Assembly: GCA_947477745.1 (NCBI GenBank)
Contig: CANJUF010000004.1
Span: 79,295 to 143,294, forward strand
DNA length: 64,000 bases
Direction of reading: 5' to 3'
Source: Sphingomonadaceae bacterium
GTDB lineage: Bacteria; Pseudomonadota; Alphaproteobacteria; Sphingomonadales; Sphingomonadaceae
Below are positions 45,905 through 54,596 of this stretch, piece by piece. Within the stretch, counting starts at the first letter, position 1, and every line of letters starts with the position of its first letter. Below the pieces are notes generated by a model that searched no databases, had not been told where the DNA came from, and worked only from the letters and a program-made list of their open reading frames with translations. A program made the translations under genes and the position numbers.

Positions 45905-47146
45905 TCAGCCAAACAATTCGAGCTGCTCGCGCCTAGGCACGACCAGGCTTTTGAGATCGGCCCGGTCGGTCAGCATGGTAGGCCGCCAGTCGGCCGTGAC
46001 GATGAACGGGCGGATCTTCACCAGCGAAACCGTCAGCCGGGCAATGTCATCGAGCCGCAGGGTGCGGTGACGACGCGCCAGCAGGATGTTCTTCACCGCC
46101 CGCGTGCCCAGCCCCGGCACGCGCAGCAGCATCTCGCGCGGGGCGCGGTTGAGATCGACCGGGAAGCTCTCCCGGAACTTGAGCGCCCAGGCGAGCTTGG
46201 GGTCCATGTCGAGCGGAAGCATGCCGTCCGCCCCGGCCGCCTGCTGCACTTCGTCCGCCGAGAAACCGTAAAACCGCATCAGCCAATCCGACTGATACAG
46301 CCGGTGCTCGCGCATCAGCGGCGGGCGCTTGAGCGGCAACACCGCGCTGGCGTCGGGGATCGGGCTGAACGCCGAATAATAGACCCGGCGCAGGCCGAAC
46401 CGGCCGTAAAGCGTGCTGGCCTTGCCGATGATCTGATTATCGCTGGCACTGTCCGCGCCGACGATCATCTGCGTCGACTGGCCCGCAGGTGCAAAGCCCG
46501 GGGCATGGCGAAACCGCTTCTTCGCGTCCTTCGCCTCGGCAATCGCAAGCTTCATGCCGCCCATCGCGCCTTCGATGGTGCCGGCATTCTTGTCGGGGGC
46601 GAGCCGGGCCAGTCCCGCTTCGGTCGGCAGTTCGACGTTGATCGAAATGCGGTCGGCATAAAGGCCGGCGCGGTGGATGATTTCGGGATCCGCCTCGGGG
46701 ATGGTCTTGAGGTGGATATAGCCGCGAAAATCATGCTCCTCGCGCAGGATCCGCGCCGCGTCGACCAATTGCTCCATCGTATGATCGGAATTCTTGACGA
46801 TGCCAGACGACAGGAACAGCCCCTCAATATAGTTGCGCCGGTAGAACGTCAGCGTCAGGTCGGCGACTTCGCGCGGCGTGAAGCGCGCGCGGCGCACGTT
46901 CGAGCTCTTGCGGTTCACGCAGTAGTGGCAATCGAACACGCAGTGGTTGGTGAGCAGCACCTTGAGCAAGGAAATGCAGCGCCCATCCGGCGCATAGGCA
47001 TGGCAGATGCCCATGCCCTCGGTCGAGCCGATGCCTTTTCCGCCGACGGAATTTTTCTTCGCCGTGCCCGATGACGCGCAGGACGCGTCATACTTGGCGG
47101 CATCGGCAAGGATCTGCAGCTTTTCCATGATGGTGTGGCGAGTCAT
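45905..47146 (-). CDS. Radical SAM protein, putative DNA modification/repair (TIGR03916 type)
   Basis: A 413-residue radical SAM enzyme with a C-terminal helix-hairpin-helix. The [4Fe-4S] ligands are CVFDCHYC in VLLTNHCVFDCHYCVNRKSS (about residue 70), followed by a GE-type ligand region and GFAPAGQST. The end carries LNRAPREMLLRVPGLGTRAVKNILLARR, a DNA-binding HhH. The family is paired with TIGR03915 proteins (here fused to UdgX), but the reaction is unknown. The ATG at 47146 lies 3 bases from a LexA box and may be the first base of a leaderless message. Confidence 0.9.
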   Translation of the reverse strand: MTRHTIMEKLQILADAAKYDASCASSGTAKKNSVGGKGIGSTEGMGICHAYAPDGRCISLLKVLLTNHCVFDCHYCVNRKSSNVRRARFTPREVADLTLTFYRRNYIEGLFLSSGIVKNSDHTMEQLVDAARILREEHDFRGYIHLKTIPEADPEIIHRAGLYADRISINVELPTEAGLARLAPDKNAGTIEGAMGGMKLAIAEAKDAKKRFRHAPGFAPAGQSTQMIVGADSASDNQIIGKASTLYGRFGLRRVYYSAFSPIPDASAVLPLKRPPLMREHRLYQSDWLMRFYGFSADEVQQAAGADGMLPLDMDPKLAWALKFRESFPVDLNRAPREMLLRVPGLGTRAVKNILLARRHRTLRLDDIARLTVSLVKIRPFIVTADWRPTMLTDRADLKSLVVPRREQLELFG

Positions 47147-47148
47147 AT

Positions 47149-47163
47149 GTTCCTTATATGTTC
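47149..47163. promoter_or_regulatory. LexA box at radical SAM/udgX/dnaE2 operon
   Basis: GTTC-N7-GTTC on the plus strand, the alphaproteobacterial LexA operator. On the minus strand it covers a -10 TATAAG (47153-47158), with TAGGCA (47176-47181) 17 bases upstream as the -35. Position +1 would be the A of the radical SAM ATG at 47146. Confidence 0.8.
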
Positions 47164-47309
47164 TCGCCAGTCGATTGCCTAGTCCAAAGGGCAAGCCCGC
47201 CCCACAATTAAGCACCGACAAGCTGCGCTTGCCTTCGCTGGCCATTCGCCACACACTCCCGGCCACAAAGCGCCGCATCTGAGATGGCGGCGAGCAAGGG
47301 ATGCAGGCC

Positions 47310-49091
47310 ATGGCACATTACGACACCATCATTCACGGCGGCATGATCGTCGACGGGCAGCGCAATTCGCGGTTTATCGGCGACGTAGGCATAACCGGCG
47401 GCGTAATAACCAAGGTTGGCCGGATTACGCCCGGCGCCACCTGCGAGCGCGAAATCGACGCCAGCGGCCTGATCGTCGCGCCGGGCTTCGTCGACCTGCA
47501 TACCCATTACGACGCGCAGGTGTTCTGGGATCCGTACCTGACCACCTCGGGCTGGAACGGCGTCACCTCGGTGGTGATCGGCAACTGCGGGTTCGGATTC
47601 GCCCCGGTGAAGAAGGAACATCGCGACCGCGCGATGCGATCGATGACCAAGGTCGAGGCGATCCCGATGGCGACGCTGGAAAGCGCGATGCCGTGGGACT
47701 GGGAAACCTATCCCGAAATGCTCGATTCGATCGACCGCGCGCCCTTGGCGGTCAACGTGCTGCCCTATGTCGGGGTCAATCCGTTGCTCGTGTGGGTGAT
47801 GGGGCTGGAAGACGCCAAGGCCGGTCGCATGCCCACTGATGCCGAACATGCCGAAATGGCGCGGCTGCTCAACGAGGCGATGGACGCGGGCGCCTGCGGC
47901 TGGTCGGCGCAATGCCTCGGCATTGCCGGCGAGCCGGAAAAGACCTCGGGCGACAATGCCGCGCAATCCGATTTCGACGGGACGCCGATGCCCAGCGACG
48001 TGATGCATCAGGAAACGCGCATGGTATTGGCCAAGGTGCTGGGCGAGCGCGGCGAAGGCTTCATCGAGCTTTCTGGAGGCCGGTTCATGACCAACGAACA
48101 ATGGGAAGACCTCGCCCGCGTCAGCGGCGCGCCGATGATCTATCAGGCGGTCGTGCCCTCGAGCGGACCGATGCAGGAATGGCGCCGCAACCAGATGGCC
48201 TGGTTCGAGGATTGCCACCGGCGGGGCCTGCGCATCTATGGCCAGGGCATCACCCAGAACCCGCCGCTGCTGTTCACCTTCGATTACTGGGACCTGTGGG
48301 GGCCGGTGTGGAACGAGCTGACCGGGCCGGACCTTTCGCGCGAGGCAAAGCTCGCCAATTTCGCCGATCCGCAAGTGCGCGAGCGGCTGCGCGCCGAACC
48401 GATGAAGGTGATGTTCATCGACGACATCCAGGACACCCGCCTGCGCGAGACAAAGACCGAGCGCTTCAAGCCTTACGAAGGCAAGCCGATTGGCGAGATC
48501 GCCAGGGCGCTCGGGCTTCACCCGGTCGATCTGGTCTGCGAGATCGTGCTGGCCGACGCACTGGACACCGTCTTCCAAGCGACCCAGTTCGACACCACGC
48601 TCGAAGGGATCAAGGAGCTTATCGACAGCCCCTATATCATCCCCGGCCTGTCGGACGGCGGCGCGCACCTCAAGTATCTCGCCGCCGGCAGCTATGGCAC
48701 CGAATACATCGCCAGGTACGTTCGCGACCACCAGTTCTCGACGCTGGAGGAAGCCCACTGGCGGCTTTCCGCCTTTCCCGCCTTCTGCGCCGGCTTCCAG
48801 GATCGCGGCACGATCCGCGAAGGCTCGGTCGCCGACATCATCGTCTATGACTATGACAAGCTGGACTACAATTTCCCCGAGTTCCGGCGCGATCTGCCGG
48901 GTGACGAATACCGTCTCGTCTCGGGCGGGAGCGGCTATCGCTATGTGCTGGTCAACGGGCAGGTGACGATCGAGGACGACGAGGAAACCGGCAATCATTC
49001 GGGCCAGTTGCTGCGCGGCGGCAAGGCTGATGCAGGGCGGATGCAGTGGTCTTGCGTCGGCGCAGCACGCGCGCTCGAAGCGGCGGAATAA
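47310..49091 (+). CDS. N-acyl-D-amino-acid deacylase-like amidohydrolase
   Basis: A 593-residue metal-dependent hydrolase of the D-aminoacylase/amidohydrolase-3 group. Metal ligands in VDLHTHYDAQVFWDP (residues 60-75), a GNCGFGFAPV segment with the family Cys, later His and Asp in GLSDGGAHLKYL. Cleaves N-acyl-D-amino acids or related amides. ATG 47310 has AAGGG at good distance; ATG 47301 is an alternative. It and the next SDR are the only rightward genes in 40-52 kb, lying between the two SOS operons. Confidence 0.87.
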   Translation: MAHYDTIIHGGMIVDGQRNSRFIGDVGITGGVITKVGRITPGATCEREIDASGLIVAPGFVDLHTHYDAQVFWDPYLTTSGWNGVTSVVIGNCGFGFAPVKKEHRDRAMRSMTKVEAIPMATLESAMPWDWETYPEMLDSIDRAPLAVNVLPYVGVNPLLVWVMGLEDAKAGRMPTDAEHAEMARLLNEAMDAGACGWSAQCLGIAGEPEKTSGDNAAQSDFDGTPMPSDVMHQETRMVLAKVLGERGEGFIELSGGRFMTNEQWEDLARVSGAPMIYQAVVPSSGPMQEWRRNQMAWFEDCHRRGLRIYGQGITQNPPLLFTFDYWDLWGPVWNELTGPDLSREAKLANFADPQVRERLRAEPMKVMFIDDIQDTRLRETKTERFKPYEGKPIGEIARALGLHPVDLVCEIVLADALDTVFQATQFDTTLEGIKELIDSPYIIPGLSDGGAHLKYLAAGSYGTEYIARYVRDHQFSTLEEAHWRLSAFPAFCAGFQDRGTIREGSVADIIVYDYDKLDYNFPEFRRDLPGDEYRLVSGGSGYRYVLVNGQVTIEDDEETGNHSGQLLRGGKADAGRMQWSCVGAARALEAAE

Positions 49092-49096
49092 GGCGC

Positions 49097-49942
49097 ATGG
49101 AACGTGACGATCTCGATTTCACTGGCAAAGTGGTTGTGGTCACCGGCGGCAATGGCGGCATCGGACAGGGCATCGTCGATGTCTTTTCCGAGCGCAACGC
49201 CCATGTCGTGGTGGCCGATTTTGCCGCGCCGCTAAACCAACGCAGCAGTCTGGGTTCGGGCGAACTGGTTGATATCAAAACCGATATTACCGACCGCGCC
49301 TCGATTGACGCCATGGTGGCGCAGGTCATGGCGCGGTTTGGAAAGATTGACGCGCTGATCAACAATGCCGGTCGCGGCGAAGGCATGAAGCGGCTGGCCA
49401 ATGTCACGCAGGACACGATCGACTGGATCCTCGATCTCAACATCAATGGCACCGTCAACATGACGCAGGCCGTTGTAGAAGAGATGAAAAAGGTGGGAGC
49501 AGGCAGCGTGGTGAACATTACCTCGGCCGCCGCCTTGTCCGGACCGGCGGGCAAGAATGATCCGATGTATGCGGGCGCCAAGGGTTTCCTGCACGCCTTC
49601 ACCAAGTCGCTGGCTGCGGACCTTGGCCCGGCAGGTATCCGCGTCAACTCGGTCGCGCCGGGCTGGATCGTACCCGAAACCAACGAGGCGACCTCGCAGG
49701 GCAGCTTCTGGAACGTGATGCCGATCATGGGCAAGCCCGATCAGGCCAACAAGGCGCACGAAGACGCGTTGGCGAGCGGGTTCGGCGGTGCGCCGACCAA
49801 CCAGAGCGACCTGCCGCCGCTGCGCAAGCTCGGGCGGCCGCGCGACATCGGCTATGCCTGCCTCTATTTCGCTTCGGACGCAGCAGCTTACGCCACGGGG
49901 CAGGTGCTCGCGATTGGCGGCGGCGGTTACATGCCGGGCTAG
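49097..49942 (+). CDS. SDR family NAD(P)-dependent oxidoreductase
   Basis: A 281-residue short-chain dehydrogenase: VVVTGGNGGIGQGIVD cofactor loop, VVADFAAP acidic end of strand 2 (NAD-type), DALINNAGRG, catalytic Ser in NITSAAALSG, and YAGAKGFLHAFTKSLA with Tyr and Lys, then NSVAPGWI. Two-gene unit with the amidohydrolase (5-base gap). Substrate unknown; perhaps a fatty or hydroxy acid derived from the acyl group. Confidence 0.9.
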   Translation: MERDDLDFTGKVVVVTGGNGGIGQGIVDVFSERNAHVVVADFAAPLNQRSSLGSGELVDIKTDITDRASIDAMVAQVMARFGKIDALINNAGRGEGMKRLANVTQDTIDWILDLNINGTVNMTQAVVEEMKKVGAGSVVNITSAAALSGPAGKNDPMYAGAKGFLHAFTKSLAADLGPAGIRVNSVAPGWIVPETNEATSQGSFWNVMPIMGKPDQANKAHEDALASGFGGAPTNQSDLPPLRKLGRPRDIGYACLYFASDAAAYATGQVLAIGGGGYMPG

Positions 49943-49943
49943 T

Positions 49944-51593
49944 TTACCCCCACAGCCCCTGCAGGAACCAGTCGGGCGCGCGGCCCACGGAATCCCCGCC
50001 GCGCCCGTCTCCGGCGATCCCGTCGCGGTAGATCCAGTAGCGCCGCCCCTCATGATCCTCGATCCGGTAATAGTCGCGCAGCCGCACCGACGAGCGTTCG
50101 CGCCACCATTCGGGCGCGATGCGTTCCGGCCCTTCGGCGCGCACGATCTCGTGCACCTCACCGCGCCAGCGAAATCGGCGCGGCAAGCCGTCGGGGCTGG
50201 CATAGAGCACCGCGATCGCTTCAGGACTATCCAGCAGTTTCAGCGGCCTGAGGTGGAATTCGAATATTTCTTGTGAGCTATTCTCCGCTTCCAGAACCGC
50301 TGCCCACCCCTGAGCGCGTTCGGGCACATGGCTGGCGCGCAGCACCGGACGGCGCACCGCGCGCGGGCCAAGCCGCGCCACCAGCCGGTCGATGAATGCG
50401 GCCAGCGACGTACCGTGATGCTCGGCGGCCGCCTCGATATCGCCTTGCGAAAGCGCCACGCTCTCGCTCCACAAGCTGCGCAGCCGCACCACCTCGATCC
50501 CGAAACCGGCATCGACATCGTCGAGATGACGGCCAAACAGACCCGAGATATGCCCCGGATCGCGGCTCGGCGCGGCGAGTTCGAGACGGCGCGTAGCGAC
50601 CTCTCCATCGACCCTCCACAGACCAAGTTCGAGCCGCCGCGCACCCAGCCCCCTTCCCTCGAGCACGCGGGCCATGTCCTGCGCCAGATCCATCACCACC
50701 CGGTCGAGCAGCTGGCGGTGGCGGATCGGCTCCATCAGGCGGCGCTGCACCAGCGGCGCGCTGACCTCGATCACCGGCAGCGAAGGCTCGGGCACGCGGC
50801 CGAGCAATTGGTCCATGCGGATCAGCGGATTGGCGGCGGGCGCACGGCGGTTGCGGAAGCGGCGCGCCAGGGCATCGCGCGCCACACCGGTGAGATCGCC
50901 CAGCCGCTTGAGGCCAAGGCGGCGCAGCACCAGCAGCACGTCGTCATCAAGCCGCAAGGCAGCGACGGGGAGATGAAAGAGCTGTCTCTCAATTTCGTCA
51001 TCGCGAGGGGCGAAGCCCTGCGGCGATCCAGGGCTTCCTCCATCACGCTCTGGATTGCTTCGCGGCATTCCCGCTCGCAATGACGAAGGAGGAGGCAGAA
51101 TCCCTCCGTCTCGGCCATAGTGCGCCAGGGCCCAGGCCGCGCCCGCGGTCGGCGCGATCGCCAGCCTTGCCGCCAGCCTGCGCTGCGCCAGCGCGGCGCG
51201 CACATCTGCCAGCAGCGCCTCCTCGCCGCCGAACAGATGCGCCACGCCGGTAACATCGACGATCAGCCCGTCAGGCGCGTCGAGCGCGCTCCACGGCCCC
51301 CAGCGCTGCGCCCACAGCGCCAGCTTTTCCAGAAACGCAAGGTCGCCCGCCGGGTCTGAGGGCGCGGTGGCGAGCGAGGGACACAGGGTGCGCGCATCGG
51401 CGAGCATCGTGCCGGGGATCGCGCCTGCCGCAAGGCCAGCCGCATTGGCGGCAGCGATCCGCACTCCGCGCGCGGTTTCGGCGACCAGCGCCGTGGGCGC
51501 GGCGTCAGCCTGCTCGCCCTCGGCCAGCCCTTGTGCAAGCCGCCAGCGGTCCATCGCCAGCCGCCATAGCCAGATCGAGAGCACGCGGCGCAT
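49944..51593 (-). CDS. imuB: Y-family polymerase-like mutasome protein ImuB with a palindromic insert
   Basis: A 549-residue catalytically dead Y-family homologue that links DnaE2 and ImuA to the beta clamp. N-terminus RRVLSIWLWRLAMDRWRLAQG lacks the metal Asp cluster, as in all ImuB. DVTGVAHLFGGEEALLADV, LGRVPEPSLPVIEVSAPLVQRRLMEP and the C-terminal ImuB block (RYWIYRDGIAGDG) follow. A 94-base palindromic element (50993-51086) interrupts the region near residues 170-200 in frame. ATG 51593; an in-phase extension upstream overlaps imuA. Only 3 bases separate the stop of imuA from this start. Confidence 0.93.
   Translation of the reverse strand: MRRVLSIWLWRLAMDRWRLAQGLAEGEQADAAPTALVAETARGVRIAAANAAGLAAGAIPGTMLADARTLCPSLATAPSDPAGDLAFLEKLALWAQRWGPWSALDAPDGLIVDVTGVAHLFGGEEALLADVRAALAQRRLAARLAIAPTAGAAWALAHYGRDGGILPPPSSLRAGMPRSNPERDGGSPGSPQGFAPRDDEIERQLFHLPVAALRLDDDVLLVLRRLGLKRLGDLTGVARDALARRFRNRRAPAANPLIRMDQLLGRVPEPSLPVIEVSAPLVQRRLMEPIRHRQLLDRVVMDLAQDMARVLEGRGLGARRLELGLWRVDGEVATRRLELAAPSRDPGHISGLFGRHLDDVDAGFGIEVVRLRSLWSESVALSQGDIEAAAEHHGTSLAAFIDRLVARLGPRAVRRPVLRASHVPERAQGWAAVLEAENSSQEIFEFHLRPLKLLDSPEAIAVLYASPDGLPRRFRWRGEVHEIVRAEGPERIAPEWWRERSSVRLRDYYRIEDHEGRRYWIYRDGIAGDGRGGDSVGRAPDWFLQGLWG
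50993..51086. repeat. 94-bp palindromic element inside imuB
   Basis: Ends TTCGTCATCGCGAG (50993-51006) and CTCGCAATGACGAA (51073-51086) are inverted copies with one mismatch, and inner GATCCAG/CTGGATT repeat units lie between. This resembles the widespread GTCATTGCGAG-type intergenic repeat; a related inner piece is at 62801-62841. It stays in frame in ImuB. Confidence 0.85.
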
Positions 51594-51595
51594 GG

Positions 51596-52354
51596 CTAGG
51601 CAATTGCCCTCTCCCCGAGCGGAGTGTTGGGCGCGGGGAGGGTATGAGCGACCAGCTTCCCTTCCTCCTCGCCCAGCAGCCATTCTCCCGGCGGATGGCC
51701 CCGAGAGCGGAACAGCTCGGCCCGCCATCTCGGCGCGCCCGGTGCCTGGCGATTCCAGCGCGGCGGCGCAGAAAGCGCGGCCTGCGCCTGCCAGCGCATC
51801 CTTGCCGACGAAAGATCGCGCGCGGCATCGAGCCGCACCAGCCACAGCGGCACGCCGTGGCGCTGCGCGGCAAGGCTGAGCCGGCGGTGAGCGGTAAACG
51901 ACAAGGCTTTGGGATTGCCCGCGATCTCGCCGATGACGAAGGCCAGTTCGCGGCAGCGCAGCCCTTCTTCCAGCGCGAACAACGCGTCCTCGGCGCTGGC
52001 GGCAGCAACGTGAATCAGCCGGTGGCGCAATATGCGCGGCAGGCCGGGGCGATAAGGCCGCCCGGTGCGGCGCAGCGCCTCCTTGTCCTGCACCCACAGC
52101 CACATGCGCTGGTCGGGCCAATCACGAACCGAGGCAGCCAGCGGACCCGGCGCGCCAGCGCGCAAACGGTCCTGCGCGAGCGCCAGGGCAAAAGCCGCAC
52201 CGGCGCCTTCGCGCGCAGAGGCGAAAACCTCGCCGTGCCCGACATTGCTGGAGGCAGGGCCGGTCAAATCCGGTCCCGGACGCCATGCCTGCGCCTGTGC
52301 GAGGCTGGCGGAATTGCCCGGAGAGGCGGCAGGCGAATCGGTGAAGTGGGACAT
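51596..52354 (-). CDS. imuA: ImuA mutasome protein
   Basis: A 252-residue RecA-like protein of SOS mutagenesis. The RecA-fold centre is RMWLWVQDKEALRRTGRPYRPGLPRILRHRLIHVAAASAEDALFALEEGLRC, and the end is AELFRSRGHPPGEWLLGEE. ImuA lacks an intact Walker A, as usual. The ATG at 52354 lies 3 bases from a LexA box and is followed by the imuB gene, so the pair is one SOS operon. Confidence 0.85.
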   Translation of the reverse strand: MSHFTDSPAASPGNSASLAQAQAWRPGPDLTGPASSNVGHGEVFASAREGAGAAFALALAQDRLRAGAPGPLAASVRDWPDQRMWLWVQDKEALRRTGRPYRPGLPRILRHRLIHVAAASAEDALFALEEGLRCRELAFVIGEIAGNPKALSFTAHRRLSLAAQRHGVPLWLVRLDAARDLSSARMRWQAQAALSAPPRWNRQAPGAPRWRAELFRSRGHPPGEWLLGEEEGKLVAHTLPAPNTPLGERAIA

Positions 52355-52357
52355 GAT

Positions 52358-52372
52358 GTTCCACTTATGTTC
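52358..52372. promoter_or_regulatory. LexA box at imuA-imuB operon
   Basis: GTTC-N7-GTTC on the plus strand, nearly the same 19 bases as at 47149-47163. On the minus strand -10 CATAAG (52364-52369) lies within the box, and -35 TTGCAA (52387-52392) is 17 bases upstream. The message would begin within a few bases of the imuA ATG. Confidence 0.8.
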
Positions 52373-52451
52373 TCATGAATTGTTTCTTGCAAGCGGAACC
52401 AAACCGCCCTTCCCCCATTGAATCCTGCGAAACATCCCAGGAGAAAATGCG

Positions 52452-52934
52452 ATGCGATACGACCAAGGCGACCCCGAGGAACTCCGCGAAAAATTCTGGA
52501 AGGCGATGAGCGCGTCTCCGATCGTGATGCTGCAGCTCAAATCCGATCCGGAAAGCGCTGCGCCGATGACCGCGCAGCTCGACAAGGACGCCAACTCGGC
52601 AATCTGGTTCTTCACCAGCCGCACCAATCGCTTCGCGGAGATGGGGCCAGCCAATGCGATCTTGGAATCCAAGGGTCACGACGTCTTCGCCAGCTTCGAT
52701 GGTAATCTCACCGAGGAAACCAGCCGCGAACGGCTGGAGAAGCAATGGAACAACTTCGTCGAAGCCTGGTTTCCCGGCGGCAAGGACGATCCTGACCTGC
52801 TGATGCTGCGCATGGATCTTGGCGAGGCGGCGATCTGGGCTGGCGAAGTCGGCACGCTCAACACCGTCCGCATGATGCTGGGCGCCGATGTCACCGACAA
52901 GATCAAAGGCGGCTACGCCAAGATCGACATCTGA
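52452..52934 (+). CDS. Pyridoxamine 5'-phosphate oxidase family protein (stress type)
   Basis: A 160-residue flavin-split-barrel protein like B. subtilis general stress protein 26: FWKAMSASPIVMLQLKSD, MTAQLDKDANSAIWFFTSRTNRFAEM, DVFASFDGNLTEETSRERL and KQWNNFVEAWFPGGKDDPDLLMLRMDLGEAAIWAG. It binds a flavin and may act on F420-like or FMN substrates. Strong AGGAG ribosome site. Confidence 0.88.
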   Translation: MRYDQGDPEELREKFWKAMSASPIVMLQLKSDPESAAPMTAQLDKDANSAIWFFTSRTNRFAEMGPANAILESKGHDVFASFDGNLTEETSRERLEKQWNNFVEAWFPGGKDDPDLLMLRMDLGEAAIWAGEVGTLNTVRMMLGADVTDKIKGGYAKIDI

Positions 52935-52951
52935 TTGGTCAAACTGAAAAA

Positions 52952-52978
52952 GGGCCGTCCAGCAAGCCTGGGCGGCCC
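52952..52978 (-). terminator. Rho-independent terminator for the amino acid permease
   Basis: Stem of 11 pairs (GGGCCGTCCAG with CTGGGCGGCCC, one G-T), loop CAAGC, and on the minus strand a T5 tract from 52947-52951. It lies 11 bases after the stop of the permease gene. Confidence 0.8.
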
Positions 52979-52988
52979 CTTGGCCTGC

Positions 52989-54596
52989 CTAATCCAGAGA
53001 CGCGCCCGGCATCGGCGGCACCGGCTGCGGCGGCGTGTCGGGATCCTCCTCGTGGACATGCACCATGCCAAGGCCGACATGGCTGTGATGGCGGCTATAG
53101 AGGAAATAGACGAACAGCCCGGCCACTGCCCAGCCCGCGAACAGGCTCAGCGTATAGCCTGAAAGGCTGAAAAACAGGTAGAGGCAGCCCAGGATCGCCA
53201 GCGGCGCGACCAGCATCACCGCCGGGGTGCGGAACGGTCGCACCCGGCCCGGATCGGTCTTGCGAAGCACCATCACCGCAATTGCAACCATGGCAAAAGC
53301 GAACAGCGTGCCCGAGTTGGAGATATCGGCCAGGGCGCCGACCGGGAACAGCGCGGCGAACACTGCAACGACTATGCCGGTGATGATCGTCACCAAATGC
53401 GGCGTGTGATACTTCGGGTGGATCCGCGAAAGCGCCTCGGGCAGCAGGCCGTCGCGGCTCATCACGAAGAAGATGCGGGTCTGGCCGAACATCATCATCA
53501 GCACCACCGAAGGCAGCGCCAAGCCGGCGGCGAGGCCGACCAGGTTGCCGATCTGCTGCCAGCCGATTTCGCGCAGGGTCCAGGCCAGGGCCTCCTTGGA
53601 GCAGACCACCGCCTCGCCTGCGGCAGTGGCGCAGGCCGCCGCCATGGCCGTGGCGTCGCCGGGCGAAATGCCCTTACCCGCCGCATCGTAGACCGGCTGC
53701 GCGCCGACCGAACCGATCACGCCCGAAGCGACCAGCAGGTAGAACACCGTGCAGATCGCAAGGCTGCCGATCAGGCCGATCGGCATGTTGCGCTGGGGGT
53801 TCTTGGTTTCCTCCGCCGCCGTGGAAACAGCGTCAAAGCCGACATAGGCAAAAAAGATCGAGGCCGCCGCCGCCGAAATGCCGCCGAAGCCCAGCGGCGC
53901 AAACGGTTCGAAATTGGCTGAATTCATCACCGGCAGGGCAAGCACGCAGAACACTGTCAAAGCGGTGATCTTGACCACCACCAGCACCGCGTTGACCATC
54001 GCGCTTTCGCGCGTACCGATCACCAGCAGCCAGGTGACGAGCAGGGCGATGATGAAGGCGGGCAGGTTGATATAGCCGCCGACATCGATCGCAGTGGCCA
54101 ACTCCGTACTTGGCGCAGCGCCGAAAGCCAGCTTGATATGAGCGATCAGGGCATTGGCATTGACCAGTTCCTGCGGCAGCGCGATCCCCAGATACTCGCG
54201 CAAAAGCCCCACGAAATAGCCCGACCAGCCGACCGAGACCGCCCCTGCCGCCACGGCATATTCGAGCACGAGCGCCCAGCCCACCATCCAGGCGAGCAGT
54301 TCGCCCATCACCGCGTAGCTATAGGTATAGGCAGAGCCGGAAACCGGCACCATCGAGGCCATTTCGGCATAGCACAGCGCCGCCACCGCGCAGACCAGCC
54401 CGGCGATGATGAAGCTCCGCAGCATCCCCGGCCCGGCCTTCTGCGCGGCCTCGGCCGTCAGCACGAAAATACCGGTGCCGATGATCGCGCCCACGCCGAG
54501 CATGGTCAGCTGAAACGCACCGAGCGATCGGTGGAGAGACTTCTTTTCCGCCGTCGCCAGAATGGCGTCGAGTGGCTTCACGCGGCCAAAGATCAT
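52989..54596 (-). CDS. Amino acid permease (APC superfamily)
   Basis: A 535-residue inner-membrane transporter with 12 or more hydrophobic helices; first helix LTMLGVGAIIGTGIFVLTAEAA carries the substrate-binding GAIIGTGIF motif, and FFAYVGFDAVSTAAEETKNPQRNMP is the helix-6/loop signature of cationic amino acid transporters. Short His-rich tail (SRHHSHVGLGMVHVHEED). ATG 54596 has AGGGAG upstream. Substrate unknown. Confidence 0.92.
   Translation of the reverse strand: MIFGRVKPLDAILATAEKKSLHRSLGAFQLTMLGVGAIIGTGIFVLTAEAAQKAGPGMLRSFIIAGLVCAVAALCYAEMASMVPVSGSAYTYSYAVMGELLAWMVGWALVLEYAVAAGAVSVGWSGYFVGLLREYLGIALPQELVNANALIAHIKLAFGAAPSTELATAIDVGGYINLPAFIIALLVTWLLVIGTRESAMVNAVLVVVKITALTVFCVLALPVMNSANFEPFAPLGFGGISAAAASIFFAYVGFDAVSTAAEETKNPQRNMPIGLIGSLAICTVFYLLVASGVIGSVGAQPVYDAAGKGISPGDATAMAAACATAAGEAVVCSKEALAWTLREIGWQQIGNLVGLAAGLALPSVVLMMMFGQTRIFFVMSRDGLLPEALSRIHPKYHTPHLVTIITGIVVAVFAALFPVGALADISNSGTLFAFAMVAIAVMVLRKTDPGRVRPFRTPAVMLVAPLAILGCLYLFFSLSGYTLSLFAGWAVAGLFVYFLYSRHHSHVGLGMVHVHEEDPDTPPQPVPPMPGASLD

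Noticed and set aside
43748..47074. A very long open frame (over 1100 codons) on the plus strand
   Set aside because: It lies opposite udgX, hemerythrin and the radical SAM gene, which have clear domains and LexA control; long antisense frames are normal in GC-rich DNA.
47208..48998. A 596-codon minus-strand frame
   Set aside because: Antisense of the amidohydrolase gene; composition is shadow-like.
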